Shown: positions 10,385 to 22,991 of the stretch, in pieces
Position numbering within the stretch: the stretch's first letter is position 1
Layout of the letters: every line of letters starts with the position of its first letter
Origin: Hymenolepis diminuta
Taxonomy: Eukaryota > Platyhelminthes > Cestoda > Cyclophyllidea > Hymenolepididae
Direction: 5' to 3'
NCBI GenBank assembly: GCA_900708905.1
Contig: CAADRB010000014.1
Span: 1,273,348 to 1,337,347 of the forward strand
Length of the DNA stretch: 64,000 nt
Made by a program: the position numbers and the translations under genes
Notes under the pieces: model-generated
The model's input: the letters and a program-made list of their open reading frames with translations, nothing else
Databases searched by the model: none
Told to the model about the DNA's origin: nothing

Positions 10385-10680
10385 GCTATAGGCAGCAGAT
10401 GTTCATCAACACCTGGCGTTCAGACATGATTAATTGGCAACAAGATCTCGATGACAATATCTACAGCTGTGCGTGTGCTTTTTTGAACGTAGATAACTAA
10501 ATAGATGCCAATCATCACGACGAGGCATCGATGACGAGACATGACTGACGTCTAAAAAAGAAGTATTTTGTATATAAACGTAATTTGTTTATCGACTAAT
10601 TGGAGTGACCACCTCCGTACTGATCTAGCGACATGAGTGACTTGGATTATTCCACCTGTTCGATGTGGACTCGGTTGACA
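10385..10680 (+). repeat. Interspersed direct repeat, copy 2 (partner 8225-8525)
   Basis: Second copy of the family at 8225. It keeps the gacgagacatgactgacgtc block and the tail cacctccgtactgatct. It lies 160 bases from the right arm of inverted-repeat pair 1. Confidence 0.8.
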
Positions 10681-10842
10681 TAATTTTATCACCGATAGCA
10701 TTCATGAAAATGAATATTATATATAGTATGAGATTAATCAGTTAATTTCAATTAAAATCTATTTTTTTCGTGATTGGGTTTGTAACATGCTAAATATTTG
10801 CTATGAAAAATGTTGGGAACTCAAAGGGCAAAAGCAAGTGTG

Positions 10843-11095
10843 GTGTTAAAAGAAATGATAACTATTTTTCCCCCGCTCCCAATATTTCTTCTATGAATAA
10901 AAATGTAGTTTCTTTCTTTATTTCCCCACCGATAAAAGACACTTAATAATTATACTCATTTGCTTAAGCCGATACCGATTGAGACAGAGTTTCGTTAATA
11001 CACTCGTGTTGACTGTAACGTGCCTTCTTATCTGCCGTGGATTATTAGCTTCTGTGTTAATTTGCTATATTACTGAGTTTTCTAAATTGTTGACT
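10843..11095 (-). repeat. Inverted-repeat pair 1, right arm
   Basis: Reverse complement of bases 1-252. The pair encloses the whole readable TERT gene. Divergence between the arms is moderate, with substitutions every 10-20 bases, so this is older than pair 2. Confidence 0.8.
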
Positions 11096-11432
11096 CTGCG
11101 AGATTACTATCAGAACCCCTAGTTGGTTACGTTATAACAAGGGACAGTCTAGAAATATCCATGCTCGTCGTACATGCTGAACCGGGCGACTACTCTTCTT
11201 CCCAATAGAGAACGTTTATTATCCCTCTCTCTTCTTGTGATATTATCCTTCCAATTATTTCCGCCATTATTATACGTTGATCTACCCGTCCATTGAAAAG
11301 AAAATGCATATATGAAAATTGGATTGCGAAAAAGGCTTTGATATAACTAATATCATTTGTCGCCTAAAATGGAATAATTTGTGACTTTGGATTTATAGGT
11401 CATAATAAATAAGGAAAATATATTTAAATTTC

Positions 11433-11780
11433 AAGTTTACGAGAGGAGACAATACTCTGTGAAATTTAGAATTTATTCTTTATTTAGATGTTACTATTTA
11501 GTCCATAGAGCAACTTCTAATAATTGTGATCGTGCGAAAAAGTTTTGAGAAGCTTAAGAGAAAAGTCGAAGTGATATTAACTTAAATAAACTAATCCCAT
11601 TTTTATCGCTAATAAAACCTCTTATCCAAGTGCGTTATGGATTAATTAATCTAATATCAATACTTCAATTCTTGAAATAGAAAACGGGAGCAAAGACCTA
11701 TACGTGTTCCAGAGATTAGATTTTGTACTGAAAATATTTGCTTTGCTCAGTGGTATGTTATTCGGTAACGTTTTGAAATT
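11433..11780 (+). repeat. Diverged direct repeat, copy 2 (partner 7025-7280)
   Basis: Shares the taattgtgatcgtg block and flanking ordered words with 7025-7280. Low identity. Confidence 0.4.
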
Positions 11781-12262
11781 CGATGGAAAAAGATTTTTTG
11801 GATATTATTCCTGGTTTGATTATTAATAGCTTTTACTCAGTAATTAATGGTAAGGGAAAAATAATATTTTTTTCAACCTCTCAAGAACAAAAGAACCTCG
11901 TATAAAGAGAAGCTAATTAAAATAAACTAATTAGTTTATTTCAAATAAGTTTACTTAAAATAAAATTAAAAAGTAGCTAAAGAAATATTTTAGCCGTTTA
12001 TATTCGTGACGGCTTTTCTATATAGGGTATCTCTTAAAAATTTACGTGTTTGCATGAGGCATATAAACTTGTAACTCACAATTCTAAAAATCAATTTTTA
12101 ATTTTTTAATATATTGACATTATGTTCAAACATAAATAATTTAAATTTACTTATTTTCATGTCAAAGGTATTATGTTGTTTCAATGGGCTAATTGACAAA
12201 GGTTGTCAGAGACTCCATTTGGTCTGTTATTGTTATTGTATCTGGATTGTTCCGTTTATGTG

Positions 12263-12469
12263 ATGCCGAGGCCTTCCAATAATTACCGAAGGAATCGTAA
12301 TCAACCCATTGCCAAGGTGGAAAGGTACGCAGAGGCTTCCTATCGGTTCCCACCAAAGGCTTCTACAATTCCGCCACCTCCTCCTGAATGGATTTTCACA
12401 AATGAAGTCAGGAAGTGTGCGATGGACGATTCGGCTGTGATTTGGTCTTTACGAGAGTATATCAAATAA
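12263..12469 (+). CDS. Small PNRC-like protein (decapping-enhancer proline motif)
   Basis: A 68-codon ORF from ATG at 12263 to TAA. Residues 22-43 (YAEASYRF, PPKASTIPPPPPEW) align without gaps to the PNRC1/PNRC2 signature Y-A-G-x-K-F-x-x-P-P-x-P-S-x-L-P-x-P-P-x-x-W. In known PNRC proteins the proline stretch binds the EVH1 domain of the decapping factor DCP1 and promotes mRNA decay. After the motif come about 25 residues rich in charged and hydrophobic positions (SLREYIK at the end), where PNRC proteins have a short helix. The first ten residues are basic and asparagine-rich. The frame is open upstream to 12203 but has no earlier ATG, so an upstream exon is possible. It sits alone between repeats; transcription is not shown by the sequence. 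Confidence 0.6.
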   Translation: MPRPSNNYRRNRNQPIAKVERYAEASYRFPPKASTIPPPPPEWIFTNEVRKCAMDDSAVIWSLREYIK

Positions 12470-15400
12470 CTGTGTTAATTTCTTTTGTATTCTGTGATAT
12501 TTACGTAGCTTTTTAATGTGTATAGTTTTCCACTTGTACATACTGTATATAAATGTATATATTGGCCCTATGGGCCTCCACAAGGTTGTCTTGTGTTTAA
12601 AATTCTGATGGTCATATCTTTTAAATTTTGGTAAAATGTGTATACCTAATTAATTGTTTTGGTTTACGTCTTATTGAAGAGGTATATGTTTTTTCTATCT
12701 GTTCCGAGAGGCTACCTCTGATTTTTCCGGCTGTTTGTGATTTAATCGTTATTCTGTGAGTTGCCCACGTGTTCTTGCACAAATATGACTAGGTTACGTA
12801 AATGATTCATCGTACTTTTATGAAATGTCTTAAAGTTAGCTATGTGGATATTATTTAAATAGTGTAATCGCCTCTAATGGGTCCTTTTAATGTGCTTCAT
12901 TTATCTACTTTAAAACAAGAGATCCAAGATATTCAAAATTCCCTACTCCCTATCATGTATATTAAAGTTCAATTTTTCGTCACGTGATTGGTCATCATAC
13001 GCAGCCTCGTCATGTGCACGATTAATTGAGTCCGGTTTATATTCATTTAGGCTTCTGTTTCTCTAAAATGGCTAACAACGCATTTTAATGAGATATTTTA
13101 TAAAGAATAAATGTTTTCTCCATAAATAGGATGGTATTATCGGTAATTTCTTATTAGCTAAAGGTGGGTGTTATTTTGATATTTGCTTGAAATGTCTTCA
13201 TCTCATGCTGTTTACAAAGAACAAATTTTAGAATTGCTAGTGGCTGTTCGACTATCAGAATTGACGGATGAGCACGATAAAATTCTCATCTTTATCACTT
13301 GGCCTATCGTTCTGGCATTTAGGGAGTTTGGAGTTTAGAACATGAAGTTTTGTTAGAAACATAACTTAGCCCCTTGTGTTCAAATTTAGATAGGCTAATG
13401 TACCGAAGCTCGAACGAAATAGGAATCTCTAATTCGTTTAGTTTTCACATCCTCTCTTTGATATTCCTCCTGCTTGCTGTTTCTCAAGTTTAAATCTTGA
13501 CTACAGTTAGAAACATCGTATCCATCGTTGGAAGTAGTAATATGATTTCCCGTCCCAATTCCACTTTGGAAGAACTTCTAATACCCATATTGGGTAGGGG
13601 GTAGCATCATAAGGCCTCCCCGGTGAAAAGCTCGATTTCTGTCGCATAATTTTGTCTTAATCAGTGCGATGGCTATTCCGTTCACACTAACCACCGACTC
13701 TGCAGGTGACCACTTTAATCTGCGACACCGACACACACTCCCCTTTAAATAGAATCCTCTTCTTTTAGCATATATCATGCTATTGTTATTATTCATATCA
13801 ATATGACTGTTTAAATTGATGAAAATAGGAAGAACATAATGTGCCCATGATAGGTATATACAGTTCCCCTAAAATAGCAGATAACTTTCATAGCATTTCA
13901 CCTTTTCTCTATTTGACGTTGTTAATACCAGAAATATTGGAGAAGATGTATATCATAGAAAATTTACGTGGGTGCGAATGAGACAGAAGTAACACAGTCA
14001 TACCGCTTCAAGAAAATTTCACAGTGGCGGTACGTATTAATACATTGTGAACTATATTTTTCGCGAGTTTTACGCTTTACTTATACAGCATTATCGGTAG
14101 TTAGTTTTAGTTTTCCATTGAGAAGATGTTATGCTTTTCTTTCACTTCAAAATAGAGAGTTCGAGTCTTGATTAAAATTACATATTAGATTAGAGCGGTT
14201 GTATTAACATGTAGAGGTATATTGATTTTCCTACTGGGAGTTGCAGTTGGAGGGACAAATAGAGCAGATTAGCGTTATAATCTAATTGGTTCACCAAATT
14301 GGTCCACAAAAGCCAGAATTCAATAATAACACCGTATTTAACACATATCAGCAAGTTATTCAATATCATTAAATAATTTTTCTTCGATAAAACCATTCAT
14401 TTTTATCTAACACCTCCTGACAAGAGTTGCTTATTCCCATACTCAAGCATCGGATCAAGAGTGAATCTTCCCCAAAGTCTTCTGAAGCGTTCGGAATGAC
14501 GGTCTGGCCGATGATTGCGTTGGGTCTCGGAAGTTTCGGGATTCCTTAGCGGAGGGAGGTAGAATGCATCTACATATATCGCCGTAGGATCCATTTTCGG
14601 CCTGATAGTTGAGGTTGCATTCCAAGAACAGAGATTTTTGTAATGGCACACCCGTATTTGGATAGCACCATGACGCGTAGACCGGGATCTAAGATGCAAA
14701 GAATTAAGAATCCCCTCCGCTGTCTCTTCCTTATTTGACTTGAGAAATTGCCTTTCTACGTTTTCAATTAGTTGTTCATCCAGACCATTGAGATTATGCG
14801 GAGAGTGAAAATGGGAGACACTAAGACAGCGACAAAAGTTATCAAATCGAGTGGAAGAGAGCTAGATACAATCACTATTGGTGCGGTATAAGTGGCGATT
14901 ACCCGGCAGGGGTTGTTGATTATGATACCGGTCGGGAAAGAATATGAATCCATCGGGATAAGAGATTTCCTGAACAGGTCCAGCAAGAATAAGATCGATG
15001 TGAGACTAAGAGGCCTTGTTTTGAGAGCACATAGGGGAATTATGGGAAGAAAGGAGTGCAGCCGTTAGCTTAGCATCGCTTGCACTTTGTACAACCACTT
15101 TTGATACTGTTCCGAGAAACAGGTTCTCCGGGTTTGTATTTATCATCCAACCGTGCCGACTGCTTAGAACGGAAAACGGACTCCAGTTCAGCTAGAATAT
15201 AGTTGCAGACCAAGACATTTTGGGGATTTGGTTTTGGAAGACAATTTATGGATTCTGGGGAAGGCAAAAGTCCAAAAATCTTCTATATATCCCTTTAGAC
15301 AGAATATTTGGTTTGTCTGTTTAGCAAGCAGGCCGGATTTAGCGGTGTTGTAGTAGAGACCACCAAGAGAAATAATGGTACTATAGGAGGTAGAGGACAA

Positions 15401-17350
15401 TTTTAGTAGGAGTATGAGAAACAGTGGCAGTAGAAATGGCAGGAACATCATGAGAATACTTTGCCTCAAATTTTGTAGAAATAAGCTTTATTTTTGCGTA
15501 TAAGCTCTCAAATATTTTGAAAAGTATGGAATGTTCCACTGTTTCTTGAGACATTTTTTGCTTTCAGCATTGTAGATTTCGTCAGGGATGGTAAATATTA
15601 TTTACCCACCACTAGTTATAGGGTAATAAGCCTCTCAAAGTCGCCTACAAAAGCCAGAATCCGATGGTCACATAGAACCAAATAGATTTCAGCTCTTTAC
15701 TCAAAATTCTGCAAGACTACGACCCTAATTTTAGTGCATTTTAATAAAAATGCAAATTTTATAAATAGTTAATAACAAATTAATGGGTTGTTTTTCTTGA
15801 ATAAAGCTATTCAATTCTATTTAACAATGAACTCTCAACAAAGCCGCTTCAAGTGCTCGGCAAAATTAGAATTAGAAATATCGTATAAGCGAAAACGAGA
15901 AACAACAACTTTTCCACATAAAGACACCAAGAATTAATAGGGATGAATACATATTGAAAGGCGTCGTGAAATGAAAATAAAGAGGTTATAGTATCTGCAC
16001 ATTCTGACTCATGGACCTGAGCGGCGGGATGAGTCGGTATGTGCGGGCTATAAACTATAAGGGCATTGATTAGATATAAAGTCACTTTCCGCTGCCCTTC
16101 ATTACAAAACGTCCAGAGTACCTCTGCGCGAATGCTCCGAGGATCCAGAAACACCACGTCCTTACTAGATCACATTTTAGTTTGTTGTATTGACTACAAC
16201 TGTTTGAGTGAATAAATGGGATAAAATTGACGACAAAATGAAGCTAATTATATCCAGATCACCGTGTCTTAGGGGAATATCACTAAAATAATTTTGTTCG
16301 CTGTTAGCTTTGGGAAAAATAGTCAGCGTTAACTTCACCCGTTGAAATGATAGTGAAGTCAGCTTTGGATGATGGCTTCTACAAGAATACAATTCCTCGA
16401 ATTAACGAATATGAAAGGCAACTAAAATGTGTGCAAAAGGGAGAAATTATGTACGCAGACTCACTTGTGGATCGATAGCCACAAACCCAAATATGATCTA
16501 CAAACAGGTAAACTCCTGCGTTCAGTAGATACTAGTTACGAAAGTTATTTGAAAAAGAATGGCTGCGAAGTCATCCAGATTTTCAGTACGAAGAAGATGA
16601 TAGAATGAGACAGATCTGATATAACTTTAAATTGGGAAAAAACAGTTGACCTGGTGATCCTGAAGCTCAGATGAAGTAGAACTCATCCGCATTTTCTACT
16701 CCCTCTTGAATTTGAACCATCTTTTCCTTTATACGTTTTTGGATGTTTCCCAAGGAATTAAAGTTATAAATTTTTTTTTACTTTGCCATGGCGAATAAAA
16801 TAGGCCCAATTCTAATGCATTCACACATATTTAGTAATTTATATAGTTATCTAGGGGTTCTATTTTACCGATAAAACATATTAGAACCGAATAAGATCAC
16901 TTTACCTTCTCAACCATTGGAAGAACAAGTGAACTGAAGTGTTTAGATCGATTAAAAACCGGTCAGTAAGTACTGGACATCGTAGACAACCAGTTTCTGC
17001 AATCCAGGGGACGAATCATAAAACTGAAATTTTTGTAACGTGATCCAACCTTTTTGTAAATACCGTGCAACCCGAATTCAATAATCAGATCAATGGCGCT
17101 GCTCTTGACATCTTTTTAATCCCCACCAATGTGTCATTTGGGGTTTCTGTTAACCACTGTCAGTTGCTTCTCACAATTAAAAGTTGTACATTTTTGTCTT
17201 GCTGCTTGTGATAATATTAATAAAACTGAGAAAAAGATAAATATGAAATAAATCGCTGCAGATTGACACCTGTGGTGGTATTTATCGCGTCAAACCCAGT
17301 AATATGACCCGAACTCCTCTTGTTGTCACGTGACCTACTACGTGTAGGGG
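12470..17350. other. Long non-coding stretch with repeat-like parts
   Basis: No gene identified. A candidate AATAAA at 13106-13111 (plus) might serve the small ORF at 12263. Minus-strand frames of 64-102 codons at 14403-14699, 15070-15469 and 15849-16157 lie in patches of higher GC and look like remnants of unidentified repeats. None shows a domain I can name. Confidence 0.4.
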
Positions 17351-17351
17351 T

Positions 17352-17373
17352 GTAGTGGTATTAGCGCCACTAC
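17352..17373. repeat. Short perfect hairpin
   Basis: GTAGTGG (17352-17358) pairs with CCACTAC (17367-17373) across an 8-base loop. It is embedded in a cluster of CACGTG/ACGTGA-like words (17327-17378). No function can be assigned. Confidence 0.6.
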
Positions 17374-17674
17374 GTGAAGTTTATTTATTCTGACAGAATC
17401 TTGAAGTTTAAACAGAGAAAGAATGCCTTCATAATAGGACATTTTTAAAGGATTAAGAGAAATGATTCAATATATTGAAAAATCGTTCAACAATCGAAAG
17501 ATCATTTTAAGCAGATGGAGATGGAGGCTTTAGTTGAGTTAAATCAATTGCATTGTGCTCTAAGTAGGGAATAGAATGGAGGAAAGTAGGATACATATGG
17601 TATACATATCAGAATAATACAAAAATGTTTTGTGCAAAATGTGGCACCCTCAGAATGCATAAACGGGACTGCTA

Positions 17675-17968
17675 CGTACAAGAAATTGATATTTTCTCCA
17701 AAATAATTTTTATATCGGAGATTATTTATTTTCAACCTTTTAATTCCTGCTTCTTTTAATTCCCTTTTATTCAAACGAATTTACTTACGTTATAGTTGCA
17801 AATATACTAATATAAGTTGACCTGTCGATAAGGAAACGCGGGTCTTATTTTGATATAGTGGTTTGGATCGCTTTTTAATATGGTGTTGTTGGGTTGTAGT
17901 TGCAACTAGTGCAATGTCTTAGAGAATCTAAGAGTCGGCTACGGTATTCTACAGAGAACAGCAGATCA
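17675..17968 (-). repeat. Inverted-repeat pair 2, right arm
   Basis: Reverse complement of 7376-7673, with a core of about 220 bases almost free of differences. A 76-codon minus frame (17544-17774) overlaps the inner end but does not resemble any protein I recognise. Confidence 0.9.
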
Positions 17969-18439
17969 TAACGGGATAACGTTATGATTCCTGATTCCAA
18001 GTTTTATCAGCTATTTACTTGCTAGACAGGAGAGGAATCTAGAGGATAGAGATGATGAAACAGTTACGGTAAGTGAATAAATAGAGAAAATCGATGCAAA
18101 CACGACTCAACGACAAAACATTCAGATGGAAAATGGATGAAGAATTTGCAATTTAGTTTGCATGTTAACTGAATCTATCTTCCCTTAATTTTGCAATAAA
18201 TAAATGGCTCAATACCTGATTCGCTCGTGATTACTCAGAGTTTTATAATTTACTTTCTTATCTTCAGAATCATTTGTTATGTTTTAGGGCATTTAGATCA
18301 TAGTTAATATCAGAACTGCTTAAAACAGGTAGATATTAAAATAGACTTAGTCCTAAGTAAAGCCACCCTAGGGGCCTGACCAAATTATTCTAGAAACTCC
18401 ACATAGAATTAACGGTATTCCTAAGGCCAGAAGGTAACA
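17969..18439. other. Non-coding, nothing recognised
   Basis: No sustained open frame and no partner for this stretch in the window. Confidence 0.4.
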
Positions 18440-18670
18440 ATAGCCTTTCCTGAATGAAAAGAGCATGAGTTGAGTTGGATAAATGGATATTGAACAATTG
18501 GGAATGAACGAAAAGAGGAAGGAATAGAAAGAAGTGGGGGAAAAGAGAGAAGCCTCAGTACTGAGCCAGAGCAATCCGGATTGTGAGAAATAGGCAGTTT
18601 GACCGATTTCACATTCTTTGTTCATTAAAAGTTGAGGAGAAGGTACGAGTTAGTAGGCGCGCCATGCATA
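18440..18670 (+). repeat. Interspersed repeat family R3, copy 1
   Basis: Purine-rich element sharing ordered blocks with 26060-26325 (inverted) and 43370-43625 (direct): agaggaag..., aagtgggggaaaagagag, the ccgg/aggttgt block, and a conserved cctttgttc/attctttgttc block near the end. Frames on its minus strand are by-products of the purine bias. Confidence 0.65.
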
Positions 18671-21384
18671 GAGTCTGGGCAGGCTTATAAGTCAGCTTGC
18701 GAAAGTTCTACAATGCGGTTTTGACTGAATATTTGCTGAATTAAGTTCAGACAAGTCATGGATATACTCATTGAGAGAAAGTTAATAAAATGAGTTTTCA
18801 GGTCATTCATGAGACAGTAATGTTATATCTGGTTATAAAAACCGTTGTATGAAAACATTGAAATTTAAACCGAAGCCACGTTCGGGCATGTAAAAATATG
18901 TTCAATTTATTTACTTTTTATAATTTAATTCCACAAACTCTGCTTTGCTCTGTTTAAAATGTCTTTGCTAGTCTTCTCGAGTTTGTGAGAAACAAATTAA
19001 TGAAAGTGTCATTACTGATCATTTAATTAAATGAACCGATCAACTAGTTCTGAATATTATAGATACAAACTCATTCACATACATATAGATGAACTTACGA
19101 AAATGAAACGAATATTTGAATACCTCAAAGTGAATTACACAAATTATCAGAAAGTGAATAGTCAATAATTCCATTCAAGCCTTTACTAGACTATTTTACT
19201 ATTTCGCGTGTTGAAATGCGACCTATGATGTGTATCGTGTTTTTCTTATTTGTCCATTGGCGGTTGAGATATCTCAGAATCACAAAAAGACCACCAAGTA
19301 CGATCCAATGTGTTTTTGTTTTCCTAAACTGAAGGTTGTAATACTCCTTTTATTTTTGGAATTCATGCTGTTATCGTCGTACTTAACGCTACACCCCAAA
19401 GTCTACTTCATAAATGGTGCCATATGACCGGGCGTTATAATAATGCACTGCACCGAAATTATCATTTGTTTCAGTCCACAAAACACTATTTCGGTTGCTG
19501 TGAATTTCGCTTCATTTAAAATATAAGAAATGGGGCTTTTTGAAATCTGTTCAATGATTATTCGTCAAAATAACTAAATAATGGCAATACAGTATTAAGT
19601 ATTAAACGATTAAATGAATTGAAGAGGTGCTGATCATAAATTTAAAACCTTAATTTGAATGGAAGTAGTTTATTAATTTTTTATTATTCCGGATATGAGA
19701 ATCGGTTATGTGATCATATCGGATCAAGTATTTTGTTTTTTTAATATGTTACTGATTTGATAAATTTTTTGAAACCAACTAAGTCAGTGATGCATTTCGA
19801 TTAGAGAATTGAATTAATTGCCAAAATACTGGAATACTTACTAGAATTTATTGAAATAATGAAAAATATAAGTATGTATCTGTATAGTACGAAGAGTACT
19901 GCATCCTATATTAAAACGAAAGATGAAGAAACTAATAGGAGAGGACTGAAAAGCCGGTTTCAGGTGGTTGGAAATTGATACAAAGCATAGATACACATCC
20001 ATTTAACGGAAATGCATCCAGGCACGTAAATGAATTTGAAAAATCGATAATGAATTAACGTTATTAAAGAAAATCTGAAGAGTTTCCCCACTGGTACCTG
20101 CATAACTCCGAAATGAGAAAGCAAAATTAATTGAATCAAAGCCTGGCTTATAATGGTTTCATGCTTTTTATGAGATCCATGGATTATACTCAAACATATC
20201 GTGGTGGCTTTTATTTGCTCCTGTCTCAAGACCTGAGGGATTTAATCTGTCCTATTGATTTATAAATGGAATAACTCGCGAACTTTTAAGGATAGCACGA
20301 ATTCGGTTACTGATTCCCGCCTAATTTAATGATCGTTAATTATTCTATATTTGTTAATTCCCAATTTTTTTATACTTTTGCAAATGAAATCCGATTTTCA
20401 TTTGTTGTGACTTGACAACCGATCATGTGACGTATATTGCACCATTCGCGCTTTTTGTTAAAGATATTGAGAGTATTCTCGTAAAATTTCTTATTTGGAA
20501 TCACAAAATGTCAGCAGAAATGATAACAGCCGATTTATGCTCTGGAGAATGAAAATAACGTTTTATTATGAAATGAATAATGAATAACCTCGTATATTGC
20601 ACAGTTTTTCCGAGGCAACTGGATGTCGATGAAAAAGTTCTAACATCTTTAAATTTGTCTCCTCTTCATATTGTTATATTCGTGTATTTTTTGGGATTTC
20701 TAGCTGAAAATTTGTTATAAACAATAATCATTTTCTCTAAAATGGAGCATGAAAAGAACATCTTGAAACTTTCTTTAAAACTGAAATTGTACAAAAAGCA
20801 TTGGCATGCAGTTTCTTAAACCGCTCCGAACTAAGTTACAGAGCACATGGCCTTAAGTAATGCATAGATCTAAGCATGCATTTCTGTTATTATCAGTCAC
20901 ACCTTTGCTCTCGAAGAAATGGTTGATAGGCTTCACTGCATGCTGAAAACTGAGTATGCTCTAAAGATCTGGAGATCTTCATAGAAAGTTACTTTAGCGA
21001 CCCTACATACTGAAATACATGGTGATAATTAACTGCGTATTTAACAAATAATGCAGGACTTGCGAGATTCCAGTCCCAGGTACTGCCATAAAAGTCAATA
21101 ATTGATAAATCGATACTTAAGATAAGAGGCCTGTGAATTCTGTTCAGATGAACGGTATTATTTCCTATAACTCCATAATAAGAACAAGTTCATTAATCAG
21201 AAAGAAATTGGATAAGGTGATTTAAAGTTCATAGGTTCAAGTACATTAATTTGAGGGGATGAGGAAATTCATCGCCTTTTCTTCTGAGGATATTATTTTG
21301 TCTTAAAGGTCATACTTATGAAATCATTTTGGGGACACAAAGTCTCTTTTTTTGCATTTCACAGAGGAGTCATGATTTTGGAAG
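18671..21384. other. Non-coding, nothing recognised
   Basis: AT-rich DNA with frequent stops. The longest frame (19960-20229, minus, 89 codons) has no recognised motif. No RNA gene was seen. Confidence 0.4.
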
Positions 21385-21745
21385 AATTATTAACATTATT
21401 ATCCACAGTAATATGAAGCAGTATTACAATTTTTAGTCGTGGGAAGTAACAAAAAATTCGTCAACAGAAAGTCCGACAAATGGTAAAGGGGAAGGGGTCA
21501 AAAGTTGCAGAGAGAAACGTCATAGAGTCCCTGCTTCAACGGAATTTGGACTCAGGCTGTACAATATTTATTAAATGGGCAACCCACGTTCGTCCCCCGG
21601 AATTGCGGAAATTAGCAGAGATGCTTCGCGCTAAATAACCAGATGCATTTCAATCAAGAAGAGTAGGTTTTACCACTTCAACAAATTTTTTCTTCCAATG
21701 TTTGATAAGGTAAAATGAAATCACAAGATATTCAGCAGCTCAGTG
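21385..21745 (+). repeat. Interspersed direct repeat, copy 2 (partner 8700-9075)
   Basis: See the copy at 8700. This copy keeps ccacagtaata, ggtaaaggggaaggggtcaaaa and catagagtcc in the same order. Confidence 0.7.
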
Positions 21746-22991
21746 TCTTAACATAACAGAGATGAGATAGCTGAGATTTTTTGCTTCTTGTTGCAATGTG
21801 TAAAAATTTATAGCATGGCCAATTTCTAATTTTCAAGCTTGTTGTATCAATAAACACTTTCTTTAAGTTAACAGTAATGATTCAGTACTGTTGGTGCTCA
21901 AAAGGGGGAAAAATTCTAACTAGGAATTAGCTGAGCTAACGTTAGAGTATGTGAAGGACGCATAAACTGAGAGTGAGCGAGTTATGGGCTGTTGTTTTTA
22001 TCGATTGATATCCAGGCAAGCGCGTATAAAAATATCACTTTCCCATAAGTTGCATTTCAGTTCACATTATTTACTCCTAATTTTGCCATTTGAACACTAA
22101 TTTCGTACTTCCAATTACATGTGATCCGCAAAATTTGAAGAATGAGGAAATATCACTTGAAAACAAAATTTAGAACATTTAAAGGTAATCCAAATAAAAT
22201 TGCAAATGAGGCTTTCATTTTATTTTGATCTACCATTTATGTCATTGCGATACAAATATTTACAGCGGAACTAGATGCATTCAATAAAATTTTAGACTAC
22301 AAATAATGTCTGAAATCCGTTACATGCTAAGAAGTAATGGCAACGGAGGCTATGAAAAATAAGTTTGAATAGGTTGTGAGCCAAGGGCAAACATAGTCAA
22401 GTATGCAAAGTTGGACTGACTATCAATACACCACAAAGCCATCATCTCTCACCACATTAGTGTCGGTCTCGAAGAATGCCTTTTACAATCTTTAGAGAGA
22501 AATGTAACTGCTCCAAGAAGCTTCAGTACTATAATAATGGTTATTTCTAGGACTAAGAGTGTACATACCATTAACAGTTGAAAGTCACCTCATTGTATGG
22601 ACCGATGAGGGTTTCGTCTGGACTAACAGTCTAGATAACCGGAGTAAAATGTGCCCGTAGGCTGATTAGCGTATGGGATGTAGATTGTTTATTCTACAAC
22701 AGCTAATATACTCTGTGGGCATGAGCTATTTTTGTCGACCTCACGTCATTTACTTAATCCCTGTTCTCAACCCTATCTTCGTACTTTGAATAATTCCGAT
22801 CATTTTTGCTGAAATCTGTTAGCAATTCTGTCACAGATGTAAGCGCTAATGGAATGCAGCTAGGTTTCATTGCAATTAATAATAGATTTTAAAAATGGAG
22901 GTATCAGAGATGGAGGTTAGAGTTTTTATTTTGAGATAATTGTTGAGACATTTAGGACACTCGAGGTGGGAAAACTTCCAACTTGGGTTCA
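21746..22991. other. Non-coding, nothing recognised
   Basis: No open frame of note, RNA gene or repeat partner. Confidence 0.4.

Noticed and set aside
13601..13617. 17-base identity with 35928-35944 (gtagcatcataaggcct)
   Set aside because: Too short and without clear flanking similarity to call a repeat pair, though both may be fragments of one family.
14403..14699. 98- and 64-codon minus frames
   Set aside because: Two overlapping frames in a GC-richer patch and no recognised family; more likely repeat-derived.
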